Below are positions 8,428 through 17,485 of a DNA stretch of 49,119 nucleotides, piece after piece. The notes under the pieces were generated by a model. The model made no database searches, was not told where the DNA came from, and saw only the letters and a list, made by a program, of their open reading frames with translations. Positions within the stretch are counted from its first letter, which is position 1. Every line of letters begins with the position of its first letter. Source of the stretch: Methanobacteriota archaeon (GTDB lineage Archaea; Thermoplasmatota; Poseidoniia; Poseidoniales; Poseidoniaceae); assembly GCA_002719395.1 (NCBI GenBank), contig PBHM01000015.1:262128-311246 (forward strand), in the 5' to 3' direction. The position numbers and the translations under genes are program-made.

Positions 8428-9782
8428 TTTTGAGGGGGTGGAGTACTCCACCATAAGGCCAATTCTTCAAAGTTAGATGGCACGGGGCAACCTTCATGTC
8501 CAGATGTAAGCATCTCAAGACGTTGATATACAGAAGATAATTTTTCTAAAAAATTAGCCGAGGGTTTGTCTGATTTTGTTTTTCCAGATATCTCTCGCAA
8601 AGCATTATCCCACTCACTATCAGGATTCATCCTCCTCCAAGTTGAGAATTCACTTCTTAATGGCCACAAAGCGAGACAAAGCCGACCATATCCCAATCTC
8701 TCATTTCTCAGCTTGAAGAGTTGTGCTTCTCTAAATGGAACATGATTTTGTTGCTTGTGAATCCACCTTTCTTCTTCCAACCACCTAACCATGCGCTGTG
8801 TATGTCTTTTTGTAATCATTCGAGCGGGCCCTAATCTCCGATGAAGGGTTGGAACATCCGTTGTATCCATTACCGATAGGGTCCCAATTACTGACCATGC
8901 CGCTCTTGAAGTAGCCACCTGAGGCACGTCTGCTGCTTTTGCTCGTTCAATTGGCCACCACTCTTCTGCAAGCTTCATCCATTCGGATGGCGTTTTACCT
9001 TTTAGCCAATTTTCAAGCAGTGAACTATTTGTTGGCGGACCGCCTGGTAATCTCTTTTGTGCCGACACTCCTCCTGCCAGTGACTTTAGTAAGTGTATGT
9101 CTACTTCATCAACAGTGCAATTAAGTGGAACTGGTTTTCGATTAAAAAATCCCCTCATTTCATTCCTTAATTGACGTTCTAGTTCGTCTAATCCACCCTC
9201 ATTGAGAATCGGCCCTACGATTGTGGATTTGTGAAATGGCTTTGGAACGTTTAATTTTTTTGTAAAAAGTTTTGAAAATCCTTGTCTCACTAATTTTTGT
9301 ATGTCTGTGGTTTCAAAATATTCTTGTTTTCCAGAACTTGACATTCTCAAGGTTCCTGTTTGAATTCTTTTCATTGCTTTTTTGGGATCGCAGTCAATCC
9401 AAAAAACCAAATCTGGAATCAAAGCAGCAGCATTCATTTTCGCAACCCTTTCAATACCGAGTTTACCAACGTAACCCTGGTATACAAGAGATGAATGTAT
9501 GTTCCTATCAGAGATTACAAGAGTTCCCTGCTGTAATCTAGGTTTTATCCAAGTATGTGAATGGTCAAGCCTATCGGCAGCAAATAATCCTGCTTCGTTC
9601 AGAGGTGTAGTTTTACCCTCTTTCACAGATTGTAAGGCCAACTTCCCTAATTCAGAATGTCTTCTTGGCTCATGTGTGACAACGATATTGGGGAAAGGAA
9701 ATTCACTGGCGATTTCAGAAAGAATTCTCACAGCCTCACCTTTGCCGGAACCATCTCCTCCTTCAACCGAAATAAGATACAT
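8421..9782 (-). CDS. tmk: Thymidylate kinase with a long C-terminal extension
   Basis: The protein has 453 residues, about twice the usual ~210. The N-terminal ~205 residues are dTMP kinase: P-loop VEGGDGSGKG, a THEPRR segment, and DRNIHSSLVYQG in the position of the DR-Y/S-AYQG substrate motif. It phosphorylates dTMP to dTDP. The remaining ~245 residues are rich in Trp, Arg and Leu. They contain a helical stretch around TLHRRLGPARMITKRHTQRM followed by VRWLEEERWIHKQ, which looks like a winged-helix module (inference). Such a fusion would join a nucleotide kinase to a possible DNA-binding or regulatory part. The start ATG overlaps the upstream gene's TGA as TGATG, so the two are translationally coupled. 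Confidence 0.85.
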   Translation of the reverse strand: MYLISVEGGDGSGKGEAVRILSEIASEFPFPNIVVTHEPRRHSELGKLALQSVKEGKTTPLNEAGLFAADRLDHSHTWIKPRLQQGTLVISDRNIHSSLVYQGYVGKLGIERVAKMNAAALIPDLVFWIDCDPKKAMKRIQTGTLRMSSSGKQEYFETTDIQKLVRQGFSKLFTKKLNVPKPFHKSTIVGPILNEGGLDELERQLRNEMRGFFNRKPVPLNCTVDEVDIHLLKSLAGGVSAQKRLPGGPPTNSSLLENWLKGKTPSEWMKLAEEWWPIERAKAADVPQVATSRAAWSVIGTLSVMDTTDVPTLHRRLGPARMITKRHTQRMVRWLEEERWIHKQQNHVPFREAQLFKLRNERLGYGRLCLALWPLRSEFSTWRRMNPDSEWDNALREISGKTKSDKPSANFLEKLSSVYQRLEMLTSGHEGCPVPSNFEELALWWSTPPPQNH

Positions 9783-10630
9783 CAGTCCACCTGTTGGTCT
9801 TCAAAATGCTCTTTCGCCATCATCAATAGTCCCATCCCAGCAAGAATTAATATTGGTCCAAATATGATTAATCCCCTTCCAAACATTGCGAAACCTGCAA
9901 GGTACTGAGTTCGGCGGTATCTAGAACCTCTCCGGGCTTCTACAGAAGCGTGGATGCCGATTAAGGAAGCAACGATTGTGACAAAACCAATAATGATTGA
10001 GAGAGAAACCGCATTTTCTAACGTCCAGCCCGTATTCTCTTCATCTTGAACCTCTTTCCTCAATCCGTCTCCGCTGTTCAATGTGATTGGGTCTGAGCCA
10101 ACTTCATGGGGTATGAAAATGCGTTCAACTGTAATATGGCCTGTTTTTGATGCTTTGATCATTGAATTTTTTACTATGACATTTTGAAAAGTAAACATGC
10201 CATATCGATCGGTAACTGTTTCTTGAATAATTATCCCAGATTCTGGATCAATCAATTCTATGGTGACGTTTTCTAAGTCTGATCCATTTTCATCCAAAAC
10301 AGAGCCAATAAGTGTAATTGAGTCCGCAGTGTTGAACACAGATGAAGTCAGTAAGTCATTTGGATTCCCTTGTAAAATCAAGCCGCCAGTTATCATACCC
10401 ATGATGGAGCCAATGAGTATCAAAGTTGAGGCCAGACGACGAATTCTGAGGCTATCATCATCTTCAAAGAGGATGTTGGTTTCCAGTAACTTTTGAGGTT
10501 CAACTTTGACAATCACCTCTTCTTCTTCGTTTATTTCCGGTAAATCCCGAGATGTTTTCTTTGATGCGGCAAGTTTTGAACGAACTCTCGAACGAAGGGC
10601 TTCAATTCGCTTGTTTCTGTCCTTAGACAT
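9782..10630 (-). CDS. Membrane protein with carboxypeptidase-regulatory-like (CarboxypepD_reg) domain
   Basis: The protein has 282 residues. A basic, charged cytoplasmic N-terminus (~65 residues) precedes a membrane helix (STLILIGSIMGMITGGLIL). Then comes an extracytoplasmic beta-sandwich with the CarboxypepD_reg pattern: GSVLDENGSDLENVTIELID, then TVTDRYGMFTFQNV. Two C-terminal helices follow (VSLSIIIGFVTIVASLIGI and LIIFGPILILAGMGLLMMA). Such domains act as structural or binding modules in envelope proteins. There is no peptidase domain, so no enzymatic role is suggested. The stop overlaps the tmk start by one base. The upstream neighbour is the secreted M28-like enzyme with a 42-base gap. 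Confidence 0.8.
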   Translation of the reverse strand: MSKDRNKRIEALRSRVRSKLAASKKTSRDLPEINEEEEVIVKVEPQKLLETNILFEDDDSLRIRRLASTLILIGSIMGMITGGLILQGNPNDLLTSSVFNTADSITLIGSVLDENGSDLENVTIELIDPESGIIIQETVTDRYGMFTFQNVIVKNSMIKASKTGHITVERIFIPHEVGSDPITLNSGDGLRKEVQDEENTGWTLENAVSLSIIIGFVTIVASLIGIHASVEARRGSRYRRTQYLAGFAMFGRGLIIFGPILILAGMGLLMMAKEHFEDQQVD

Positions 10631-10672
10631 GTCGCCCCTCCCTTGAGTCCAATACGTGCGCGGATTTCACTC

Positions 10673-11875
10673 TTAACCTTGTTTCTCCGCGAATATAACC
10701 CAAGCTCCAGCAAGACTTGAGATGAGAATAAAGAGGAAAACGAATAATCCAATCATCAAACGATATGAGTTTTCTTCGCTTTCTATCGATACATCTGAGA
10801 TAGAATCATTTGTTGATATGTTCGAATTTGAGGCCGAATCATTTGATGTTGAATTGCTCCCACTCCACAAGCCAAGCCTGAGTCCTAATTCCACAAGTTT
10901 GCCAACTTTTTCAAGACTTTCAGCACTCACTTTGTCTATTGTGTCATTTTCAGTGTGCCAATGTCCAGACAGTACTTCATCACTTCCGTATTTCACATCA
11001 ATAATGTTCATCACCGGAATTCCAGCATGGTGAGGTGGCACGTGATCATCTGTGACGTAAATAACATCGGAGATGTCGAACACAGGTTCTCCAAGTTGTC
11101 CATCACAATCTGTTTCAGAATCAACAAGCCCCATCATTATGGAGAGTCTTTGGGTGATTTCCCAAAGAGTATCATTTGCAGGTATTGTTTTTCCAAAGTT
11201 AAGGTCTTTATCACCGATCATATCTAACACGATCAGGGAAGAAATGTCATCGATTTCAGTTTGGCTCAAATTTTCAACCCACCTTTGAGAACCTGCAGCC
11301 CAAGGTATTGATGTTACATTTTTAGATTCATCCAAATTTCCTTGGTCTTCAGCATCTGTGAATACCAATCGAATCTCGTGATTTAGGCCGAGTTCGGGGA
11401 TAATCCTTCCCAGTTCCAGCAATGCAGCGACTCCAGATGCTCCGTCGTTGGCACCATCAGGGGGGGATTCATTATTCGATAACACAGAATCTGCCAACTG
11501 CCTGGTGTCATAATGAGCCATTAACACCACCACATTCCCCATTCCTGAATTGTAAACTGCTTCGACGTTGGTGAAGTTAAGTTCTTTGTACTGATGATTT
11601 TGCAGTGTCAAATCCCATCCTCTAAGGTGGTCGACCAAGTACATTCTGAGGGAATGACTGCCGTTACTCCCCGGTGTTCTTGGACCCATGTCTACTTGTT
11701 CATGGACACTTTCATTGGCCAAGCTTCCATTGAAACTCAACAAATCAATCGTATCGCAAATCAATGAGTCTTGGATTTCTGATTCATGGGAAACTAACAT
11801 ACTGTTTCCTACAGGCATCATACAAACAAAAATGATGATTGCAAAAATGTGTGTGCTCAAATTAAACCTCATCAT
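10673..11875 (-). CDS. Secreted, membrane-anchored M28 family enzyme, glutaminyl-cyclase-like
   Basis: The protein has 400 residues: an N-terminal signal peptide (~25 residues), a zinc-hydrolase domain and a C-terminal membrane helix (LMIGLFVFLFILISSLAGAWV). Zinc ligands typical of M28 are visible: H121 in AHYDT, D144 in GANDGASG and E176 in FTDAEDQG, with a later DDHVPPHHAGIPV and WHTENDT. GPRTPGS near residue 70 and the DDH...AGIPV...WHT order are the arrangement seen in glutaminyl-peptide cyclotransferases. The enzyme may therefore form N-terminal pyroglutamate or be an aminopeptidase. It probably faces the outside. A TATA-like box 21-28 bases upstream suggests a leaderless transcript. Confidence 0.87.
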   Translation of the reverse strand: MMRFNLSTHIFAIIIFVCMMPVGNSMLVSHESEIQDSLICDTIDLLSFNGSLANESVHEQVDMGPRTPGSNGSHSLRMYLVDHLRGWDLTLQNHQYKELNFTNVEAVYNSGMGNVVVLMAHYDTRQLADSVLSNNESPPDGANDGASGVAALLELGRIIPELGLNHEIRLVFTDAEDQGNLDESKNVTSIPWAAGSQRWVENLSQTEIDDISSLIVLDMIGDKDLNFGKTIPANDTLWEITQRLSIMMGLVDSETDCDGQLGEPVFDISDVIYVTDDHVPPHHAGIPVMNIIDVKYGSDEVLSGHWHTENDTIDKVSAESLEKVGKLVELGLRLGLWSGSNSTSNDSASNSNISTNDSISDVSIESEENSYRLMIGLFVFLFILISSLAGAWVIFAEKQG

Positions 11876-11895
11876 TGATGCCGAAATAACGGACT

Positions 11896-11903
11896 CTTAA
11901 ATA
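11896..11903. promoter_or_regulatory. Shared TATA-like box between divergent secreted-protein genes
   Basis: CTTAAATA on the plus strand (TATTTAAG on the minus strand) lies between the M28-like gene (start 11875) and the large PKD protein (start 11945). It is centred about 25 bases from the minus-strand ATG, the expected archaeal TATA-to-start distance for a leaderless mRNA. For the plus gene it would give a leader of about 20 bases. Confidence 0.5.
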
Positions 11904-11944
11904 CCTCAGTGACTCATACCAGATTATACTCAGGGGCCTTTGTG

Positions 11945-14900
11945 ATGAACCGTGGTAAAACTCAAACCTCATTTTTCCTAGTAACCTTATTTTTTATTCT
12001 TCCCTTGCTTCAATTTGCATCTGCAGAAATCGAAACACAGAACCACCAAATGGACCGTGTGTATGGAGATCCAAATGACGCTGATTTGTCATTTGCTCAC
12101 CCCTATGTGATTCCAGATACTGATAGTCAAATATATTCAGGGACGGCTCATATGGTTCAAGCATGGACTGATGCTGGGAGTCCCTCAAATCAAGCCAAGA
12201 ATGCAAAATCTTCCGCAAGAGCATGCACCCCTTGGCAGGAAGGAGATGTTGAGACTATCAACGTCGGCTCACCCAAGCAATTTAACGTAGAAAAGGCCAC
12301 ATCAACTGTGGCTTTTCTTGTCGAAGATGGAGAATCTCTTGCTGCATCTGTTCTGAATGATTGGGCTTCGCAATGGGATCAAGTTATCTATCCCGTCATG
12401 ATGAATTATTTCGGTAAAGACTACAATGACGGTCGAGGAGTTGCTCCTCCCGACACAGATAACAACTGCCAGGTAGAGGTTGTCATATATCCCATTGATG
12501 GAGCGTTTGGGATAGGAGGATACTTCCAACCAGGTTTATCAGGAGAATCAATCTTTGTAGACATTGATGACGCTCCTCTCTCATGGTCAAAAGTCATTTT
12601 AGCCCATGAATTAGAGCACTTACTCCACAATGCACTTGATTCTGGTGAATACAACTGGATTGACGAGGGTGCAGCTGACATGGCCGCATACCTCTGTTTT
12701 GGAGGTAGTTCTACCTTATATGGTCACGTTAATGCTTGGACTCAAAGGGCTTCGGATTCACTTCGATGGTGGGACCAATCTGAGGATACGGCGGATTATG
12801 GAAGCGGATTTATTTTCATGCTTTATCTTGCGGACCATTTAGGCGGAGGAAACGCAATCAGAAACCTGGTTGCTGACCAAGACAGAGGTGGATCAAGCGT
12901 TGAAAATTTAGCCCAGAATCCAATCTCAGGAATCCCAAACGGAGTGCTAGGGACTACATTTGATGATGTTTGGAAAAATTTCACTGTTGCAGCCACCTTG
13001 GACGTAGATACGAGTATTCCTGAACAAAAGAAATACGGTCTCTCAAATTTGGATTTGACACCAGTCTGTTCAGGAAACGCCTTTTGCAGGGTGCAAGTTT
13101 CTGAGTCTAATTCCGATTGGAGTAGCAATGCATGGTCTTCGGACTGGTATGAGACTGAAGGCTGGGGAATCCGAGTTTTCAAGATAGAATCTAGCGATAC
13201 TTCTGCTGTTCCTCTTTCTCTTCGTTTAACTGGTGAAGTGGAGGGCTTCAAAGGAATCACCGTCACAAAATCCCTCTCAGATGGCCAATATACTGTCAAG
13301 GATTTCCAGATAAGTTCTTCAGGTTTCACAGGAACCTCAGTAGTCCAAGATTTTGGAGGAGACGTTGAGGAAGTGCATGTAATCACTTGGTTAGACGATC
13401 CTCTATTTAGTGATTGTAATTACGGTGCTTGTGGGGCTGGAGATTGGGCAGGTGCTTCCACGGATCATCTTATTCAGGAAAATGTCGCTAACCCTTCAAT
13501 AAACGGCGTATATGTTGCAGGTTCAACAGACACCTTACGGGTAAATTCACTCACACCTTATGAAGTTGAAGTAGGAGATTTTGTTTTTCTTGATTCAACG
13601 CCTCCAAGAAAAATTGGAACCATTTCCTCACTCAATTCGGTCAGTGGTCAATTGGAAATCCTGTTTGAATCATCGATAAACATCGATGTTAATGTTGGAG
13701 ATAGAATAAGAGCGGGTGGAGAATATCCTGTCGCTGATGTGATGCTTGAGGCATCGAGAATTGTCGAACCAGCAACATTGAGTTTAGATTCAGAATATTT
13801 TTATTATGACCGAGACAACAATTCACAATCAGATACTGTGATGGTTGGTTACAGTGTGAATTCAAATGCCTTTGCAGAGGTTCTTGATGTAGAAATAGAG
13901 GTGTTTGACGATGCAGATGTGCTTATTGATTCGCAATCGATCGTTGTAACTGCAGGAGGGGGGATTGATTCCTCAGATTCTATTTGGTTTACAGCTCCTA
14001 AGGATGACATTTATTCCATTCAATTGTACCTAAAAAACAGTCTTGGAGAAATAGTTGAAAATTCAACTGTAACTGCGGATGTAGGAGCCCTTTCGAATCT
14101 AATTCCGTCAGCAACTGGAACTTTATCAACAAATAATACTCTTACTTGGTATGATATTCAGTTTACTGGTTCTGGAATTGATTACTGGGGTCTCTCCTTT
14201 GAAAATAATACGTTACCGTATGCAGCAAATCCAGAAGGTTATCTTTGGAATTTTGGGGACGGAAATACTTCCTCGCTAAAAATTCCACAAAAATCTTACT
14301 TGGAAGTCGGGGTATACAATGCATCGCTGGAAGTTAGAGATGCTGGGGGAGCATGGTCAAACCCACAGTATTTTTCAATCAACATTACCGATGAACTAAT
14401 TCCAAATCCAATCATTAGGGTAAATAGGGTTATTTATGATACGGAAATTTACATTCTTACAGGTCAAAATGTGTTGTTTGATGCATCTTTAACCTCAGAT
14501 AATGTCGATATCGATAATTTAGAATTCACATGGGATTGGGGAGATGGAAACATATCCCAAGGCATTGGTTTGTACTCAATCGCAAATATGTGGAGTGACG
14601 GCCCTACAAATCTGACTACGTATTTACTCAACCTAACCGTTTTCGATGGTATTAACTACGGTTATCAGGACTTGATGGTACACGTTCAAAATCGTCCACC
14701 ATCTCCTCTAAACAAGGGTGTACTGTACACATATACCTACACACCACTCACCTTACCTGATTACTTTGAGGATTTGGACGGTGAAATTGTCAGTTGGGAC
14801 TGGCAATTTTTTGAACCAGTGAATTTAGATGGTCAAGATGTTGACCGAAACGACTTGTTTGTTGAGCTTTCGAGCACATCAAGAAACCCCGCTCCCTCTT

Positions 14901-16423
14901 GGTCCTCAAGTGGCAGTAAAAACATCAACCTCACGGTTGTAGATGATGATGGTGATGCAAGTTTCTTGCTCATCGAAGTTGTTGTCGTAAATCAAAAGCC
15001 ATTAGCGGATTTTGAAGTTCAGGTTCTTGAAGGTTCTACTTCTCAAGAAATCGACTTTAGATATCAATCTGGAGAGATGGGGCAAGTTTACACATTCAAT
15101 GGAGGAAACAGTTTTGATCCAGATGGCAGCACAATCGATTCAAGTATTCTCGAATTCCATTGGTTGTTTTCTGATGGATACTCCAGCAACAAATCATTAT
15201 TGAACTATAATTTCTCTGAGCCAGGTAAGCAGTGGGTGAGATTGATTGTAAGTGATGAATTAGGTGAAATGAGTGTTGAGAAAAATGTTTCAATCACCGT
15301 AATTAACCCCACCCCAATCATCAAACTAAGAGTAATTGAAGCATCATTGAACGGGACCGTTGTAATGTCAACAACTCCGATTTCAAATCAAACAGTGTAT
15401 GATGCATGGACGCATACATTCAACGAAAATAATCGAACTTTCACAGCGGTTGGCAATAGGTTATTCTTTGATACCTACGGTACGAGAGATGGGGACGCAA
15501 CATTTGAAAACAAATACACTCCAATCGACAGAGAAAACGTGGATTGGAATGGCATTGTCTCCTACACTTGGAATTTTGGCGATGCATCGCCGGAGGTACA
15601 CGACCCTATGCCTTGGCATCATTATGAATTACCTGGAATTTACACTGTCACTTTGGTCGTAAGGGATGCATATGAGACAGGAGATGTAACACGATTTGCT
15701 TTTGAAATCGAAGTGAATAACCCTCCTGTGATTGATTCTATAGATTTACCCGAAATAATATACATAGGAGAAGGAGTCTTAATCGGAGCAAATATTTCAG
15801 ACCAAGAGTCGTTTTCAAATCATGTTTATTGGATAGACCAAGACATTGATGATGGATCAATCTATGATAAACAGGTAAAAGTTCCAAGCACACTTTCAGT
15901 TAAGTGGGAATTTGATATTTTGGTTGATGAGGATGGGAACGGTATTCCGGATGATGATTGGATCATTCCATCTGGTCCAGATGGGGTGAAAATTCCCTTC
16001 ACATTCGATGAGGCAGGTACCTTTCTCGCAAAACTCCAGGTATGCGACGGCATGGGTGTCTGTGTTAGTGAGACATTTTCTCTTGTCATTGTTCCGGAAA
16101 CAGAGAAAGAGAAATCATTTTCAGAATTTTCTGCTGAACAATGGAGTTCCTGGATTTCTAGCGGTGCAGGCAGTGATACCTTGATGATTCTAGCACTCAT
16201 TATTGCAGTGTTAATCCTGGGTTGGATGGTCATGCGTACTCCTACAGAGGAAGAAGAAGATGCTGAAGAGGCTGCTGAGGTGTATAAAGTAGAGCGTGTT
16301 GAAGTAAAAAATGGAATAATGGGCATGGACCAACATGTGGCTCCACCGATTCCAAAAGTTCTTTCCAAAGAAGAGAGGCGGAGTAATGAAAGTGGATACG
16401 TGCGGCCACTTAGAAGGAAATAG
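11945..16423 (+). CDS. Very large secreted metalloprotease-like surface protein with PKD repeats and C-terminal anchor
   Basis: The ATG at 11945 gives 1,492 residues beginning with a clear signal peptide (SFFLVTLFFILPLLQFASA). A GTG at 11909 would put 12 residues in front of it and is less likely. The N-terminal ~380 residues form a peptidase-like domain with HELEH at 221-225 and a downstream Glu at 241 in WIDEGAAD, the gluzincin arrangement (M30/hyicolysin-like). PKD-type beta domains follow near residues 765, 861, 950, 1071 and 1205 (WNFGDGN, WDWGDGN, WNFGDAS cores). A Ca-binding-like DEDGNGIPDDD lies near 1325. A membrane helix near 1410-1432 precedes a short charged cytoplasmic tail. Many N-x-S/T sequons suggest glycosylation. 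It is probably an exposed protein-degrading or adhesion factor. Confidence 0.88.
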   Translation: MNRGKTQTSFFLVTLFFILPLLQFASAEIETQNHQMDRVYGDPNDADLSFAHPYVIPDTDSQIYSGTAHMVQAWTDAGSPSNQAKNAKSSARACTPWQEGDVETINVGSPKQFNVEKATSTVAFLVEDGESLAASVLNDWASQWDQVIYPVMMNYFGKDYNDGRGVAPPDTDNNCQVEVVIYPIDGAFGIGGYFQPGLSGESIFVDIDDAPLSWSKVILAHELEHLLHNALDSGEYNWIDEGAADMAAYLCFGGSSTLYGHVNAWTQRASDSLRWWDQSEDTADYGSGFIFMLYLADHLGGGNAIRNLVADQDRGGSSVENLAQNPISGIPNGVLGTTFDDVWKNFTVAATLDVDTSIPEQKKYGLSNLDLTPVCSGNAFCRVQVSESNSDWSSNAWSSDWYETEGWGIRVFKIESSDTSAVPLSLRLTGEVEGFKGITVTKSLSDGQYTVKDFQISSSGFTGTSVVQDFGGDVEEVHVITWLDDPLFSDCNYGACGAGDWAGASTDHLIQENVANPSINGVYVAGSTDTLRVNSLTPYEVEVGDFVFLDSTPPRKIGTISSLNSVSGQLEILFESSINIDVNVGDRIRAGGEYPVADVMLEASRIVEPATLSLDSEYFYYDRDNNSQSDTVMVGYSVNSNAFAEVLDVEIEVFDDADVLIDSQSIVVTAGGGIDSSDSIWFTAPKDDIYSIQLYLKNSLGEIVENSTVTADVGALSNLIPSATGTLSTNNTLTWYDIQFTGSGIDYWGLSFENNTLPYAANPEGYLWNFGDGNTSSLKIPQKSYLEVGVYNASLEVRDAGGAWSNPQYFSINITDELIPNPIIRVNRVIYDTEIYILTGQNVLFDASLTSDNVDIDNLEFTWDWGDGNISQGIGLYSIANMWSDGPTNLTTYLLNLTVFDGINYGYQDLMVHVQNRPPSPLNKGVLYTYTYTPLTLPDYFEDLDGEIVSWDWQFFEPVNLDGQDVDRNDLFVELSSTSRNPAPSWSSSGSKNINLTVVDDDGDASFLLIEVVVVNQKPLADFEVQVLEGSTSQEIDFRYQSGEMGQVYTFNGGNSFDPDGSTIDSSILEFHWLFSDGYSSNKSLLNYNFSEPGKQWVRLIVSDELGEMSVEKNVSITVINPTPIIKLRVIEASLNGTVVMSTTPISNQTVYDAWTHTFNENNRTFTAVGNRLFFDTYGTRDGDATFENKYTPIDRENVDWNGIVSYTWNFGDASPEVHDPMPWHHYELPGIYTVTLVVRDAYETGDVTRFAFEIEVNNPPVIDSIDLPEIIYIGEGVLIGANISDQESFSNHVYWIDQDIDDGSIYDKQVKVPSTLSVKWEFDILVDEDGNGIPDDDWIIPSGPDGVKIPFTFDEAGTFLAKLQVCDGMGVCVSETFSLVIVPETEKEKSFSEFSAEQWSSWISSGAGSDTLMILALIIAVLILGWMVMRTPTEEEEDAEEAAEVYKVERVEVKNGIMGMDQHVAPPIPKVLSKEERRSNESGYVRPLRRK

Positions 16424-16456
16424 ATTTCTTCATATTGATATCAAAATACGGATAGG

Positions 16457-17485
16457 ATGGTTATGAATCAGCGTTTTGTAGTAGCTTCTATTCTTCTCAT
16501 GACATTGATTTCAATGAATCAAATGTCGCTTTCTCCTCCTGTTAGCGCAAATTCGGGGGATTGTCATGGAGATATTCCCGTTGTACGGTGGAACGAAACT
16601 GTAAGTAGGTATGCGCTTACTCCTTCCAGTGCGCCTGATTGGTGGTATGAGTGGGAGAAATATGATGATGAGCCTGAAACCGGCTCAAGAGGTCATGATG
16701 GTGATGATGACGATCGAGAGAAAATTTCTGCTGCTGAAATCGAACAAAGACCAACAGGACCAGAAGAGTCGTGGATGATGTATAACGATGCTTGGGTTCT
16801 CGAGCCTTTGAAAGAAAATTTTCAAGCAACGATGTTGATTGGTAATGATAGTGCAGGTGCGTTCATAGTAAATTTATCACATGAGTATAAGACTACCATT
16901 TGTGTTTCTATTCAAGGACTCACTGAGGATGGAAATTACACCGATGCTGAGGCGGATGTCTACTTAATGACTGGTACTGAGTTCGACCGATACAAGGAAG
17001 AATATCGAAACAAGCACTTCTTTGATTATTTCCGTACGTTTGATACTCTGGAAGAGATACCACCTGAATGGAGAAGTTTCAACCCCATGGGCTGGGATAC
17101 ATATCGTGATGCTCATCAATATGAGAATACGACAGAAGTCTCATTTTCTGTAACCTTAGATTCTCCTGAAGTCTGGAATACATTATGGGGTGAAGTGACT
17201 CATGACCAATTTTACATTGTTGTGGATGCATGGGACAATAGTCATTCACGAGATGCTGAACTTTCTCATATCACAACAGTTGCAGATGTGACGGTTATTG
17301 TTCAAGAAAGAGGTACAATATTGCCAAATTGGACTGTTTCGATAACTTGCATGTTATTTTTGTTTGCAATTACCTTGACGCCATTGTTTCTTAATCGAAA
17401 ATATATGGCCGCAGGTTTAGAACAAACTAATACAGAAAACTCAATCATTCCTAACATGCAGAAGGTGAATCAAGAAGAAGAATGA
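16457..17485 (+). CDS. Secreted/membrane-anchored protein of unknown function
   Basis: The protein has 342 residues with a signal peptide (VVASILLMTLISMNQ region) and one C-terminal helix (SITCMLFLFAITLTPLFL) followed by a short tail. The mature part is acidic, with an Asp-rich HDGDDDDRE stretch near residue 80 and a beta-rich central region. No catalytic motif or known family was recognised. It starts 33 bases after the large PKD metalloprotease-like gene and shares its topology (outside domain, C-terminal anchor). The two are therefore likely co-transcribed and may be partners at the cell surface. The stop codon abuts the convergent aroD stop with no spacer. Confidence 0.75.
   Translation: MVMNQRFVVASILLMTLISMNQMSLSPPVSANSGDCHGDIPVVRWNETVSRYALTPSSAPDWWYEWEKYDDEPETGSRGHDGDDDDREKISAAEIEQRPTGPEESWMMYNDAWVLEPLKENFQATMLIGNDSAGAFIVNLSHEYKTTICVSIQGLTEDGNYTDAEADVYLMTGTEFDRYKEEYRNKHFFDYFRTFDTLEEIPPEWRSFNPMGWDTYRDAHQYENTTEVSFSVTLDSPEVWNTLWGEVTHDQFYIVVDAWDNSHSRDAELSHITTVADVTVIVQERGTILPNWTVSITCMLFLFAITLTPLFLNRKYMAAGLEQTNTENSIIPNMQKVNQEEE

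Noticed and set aside
12823..13386. 187-codon minus-strand ORF within the large PKD protein gene
   Set aside because: Entirely inside a strongly supported gene; Ser/Pro-rich composition typical of an antisense shadow.
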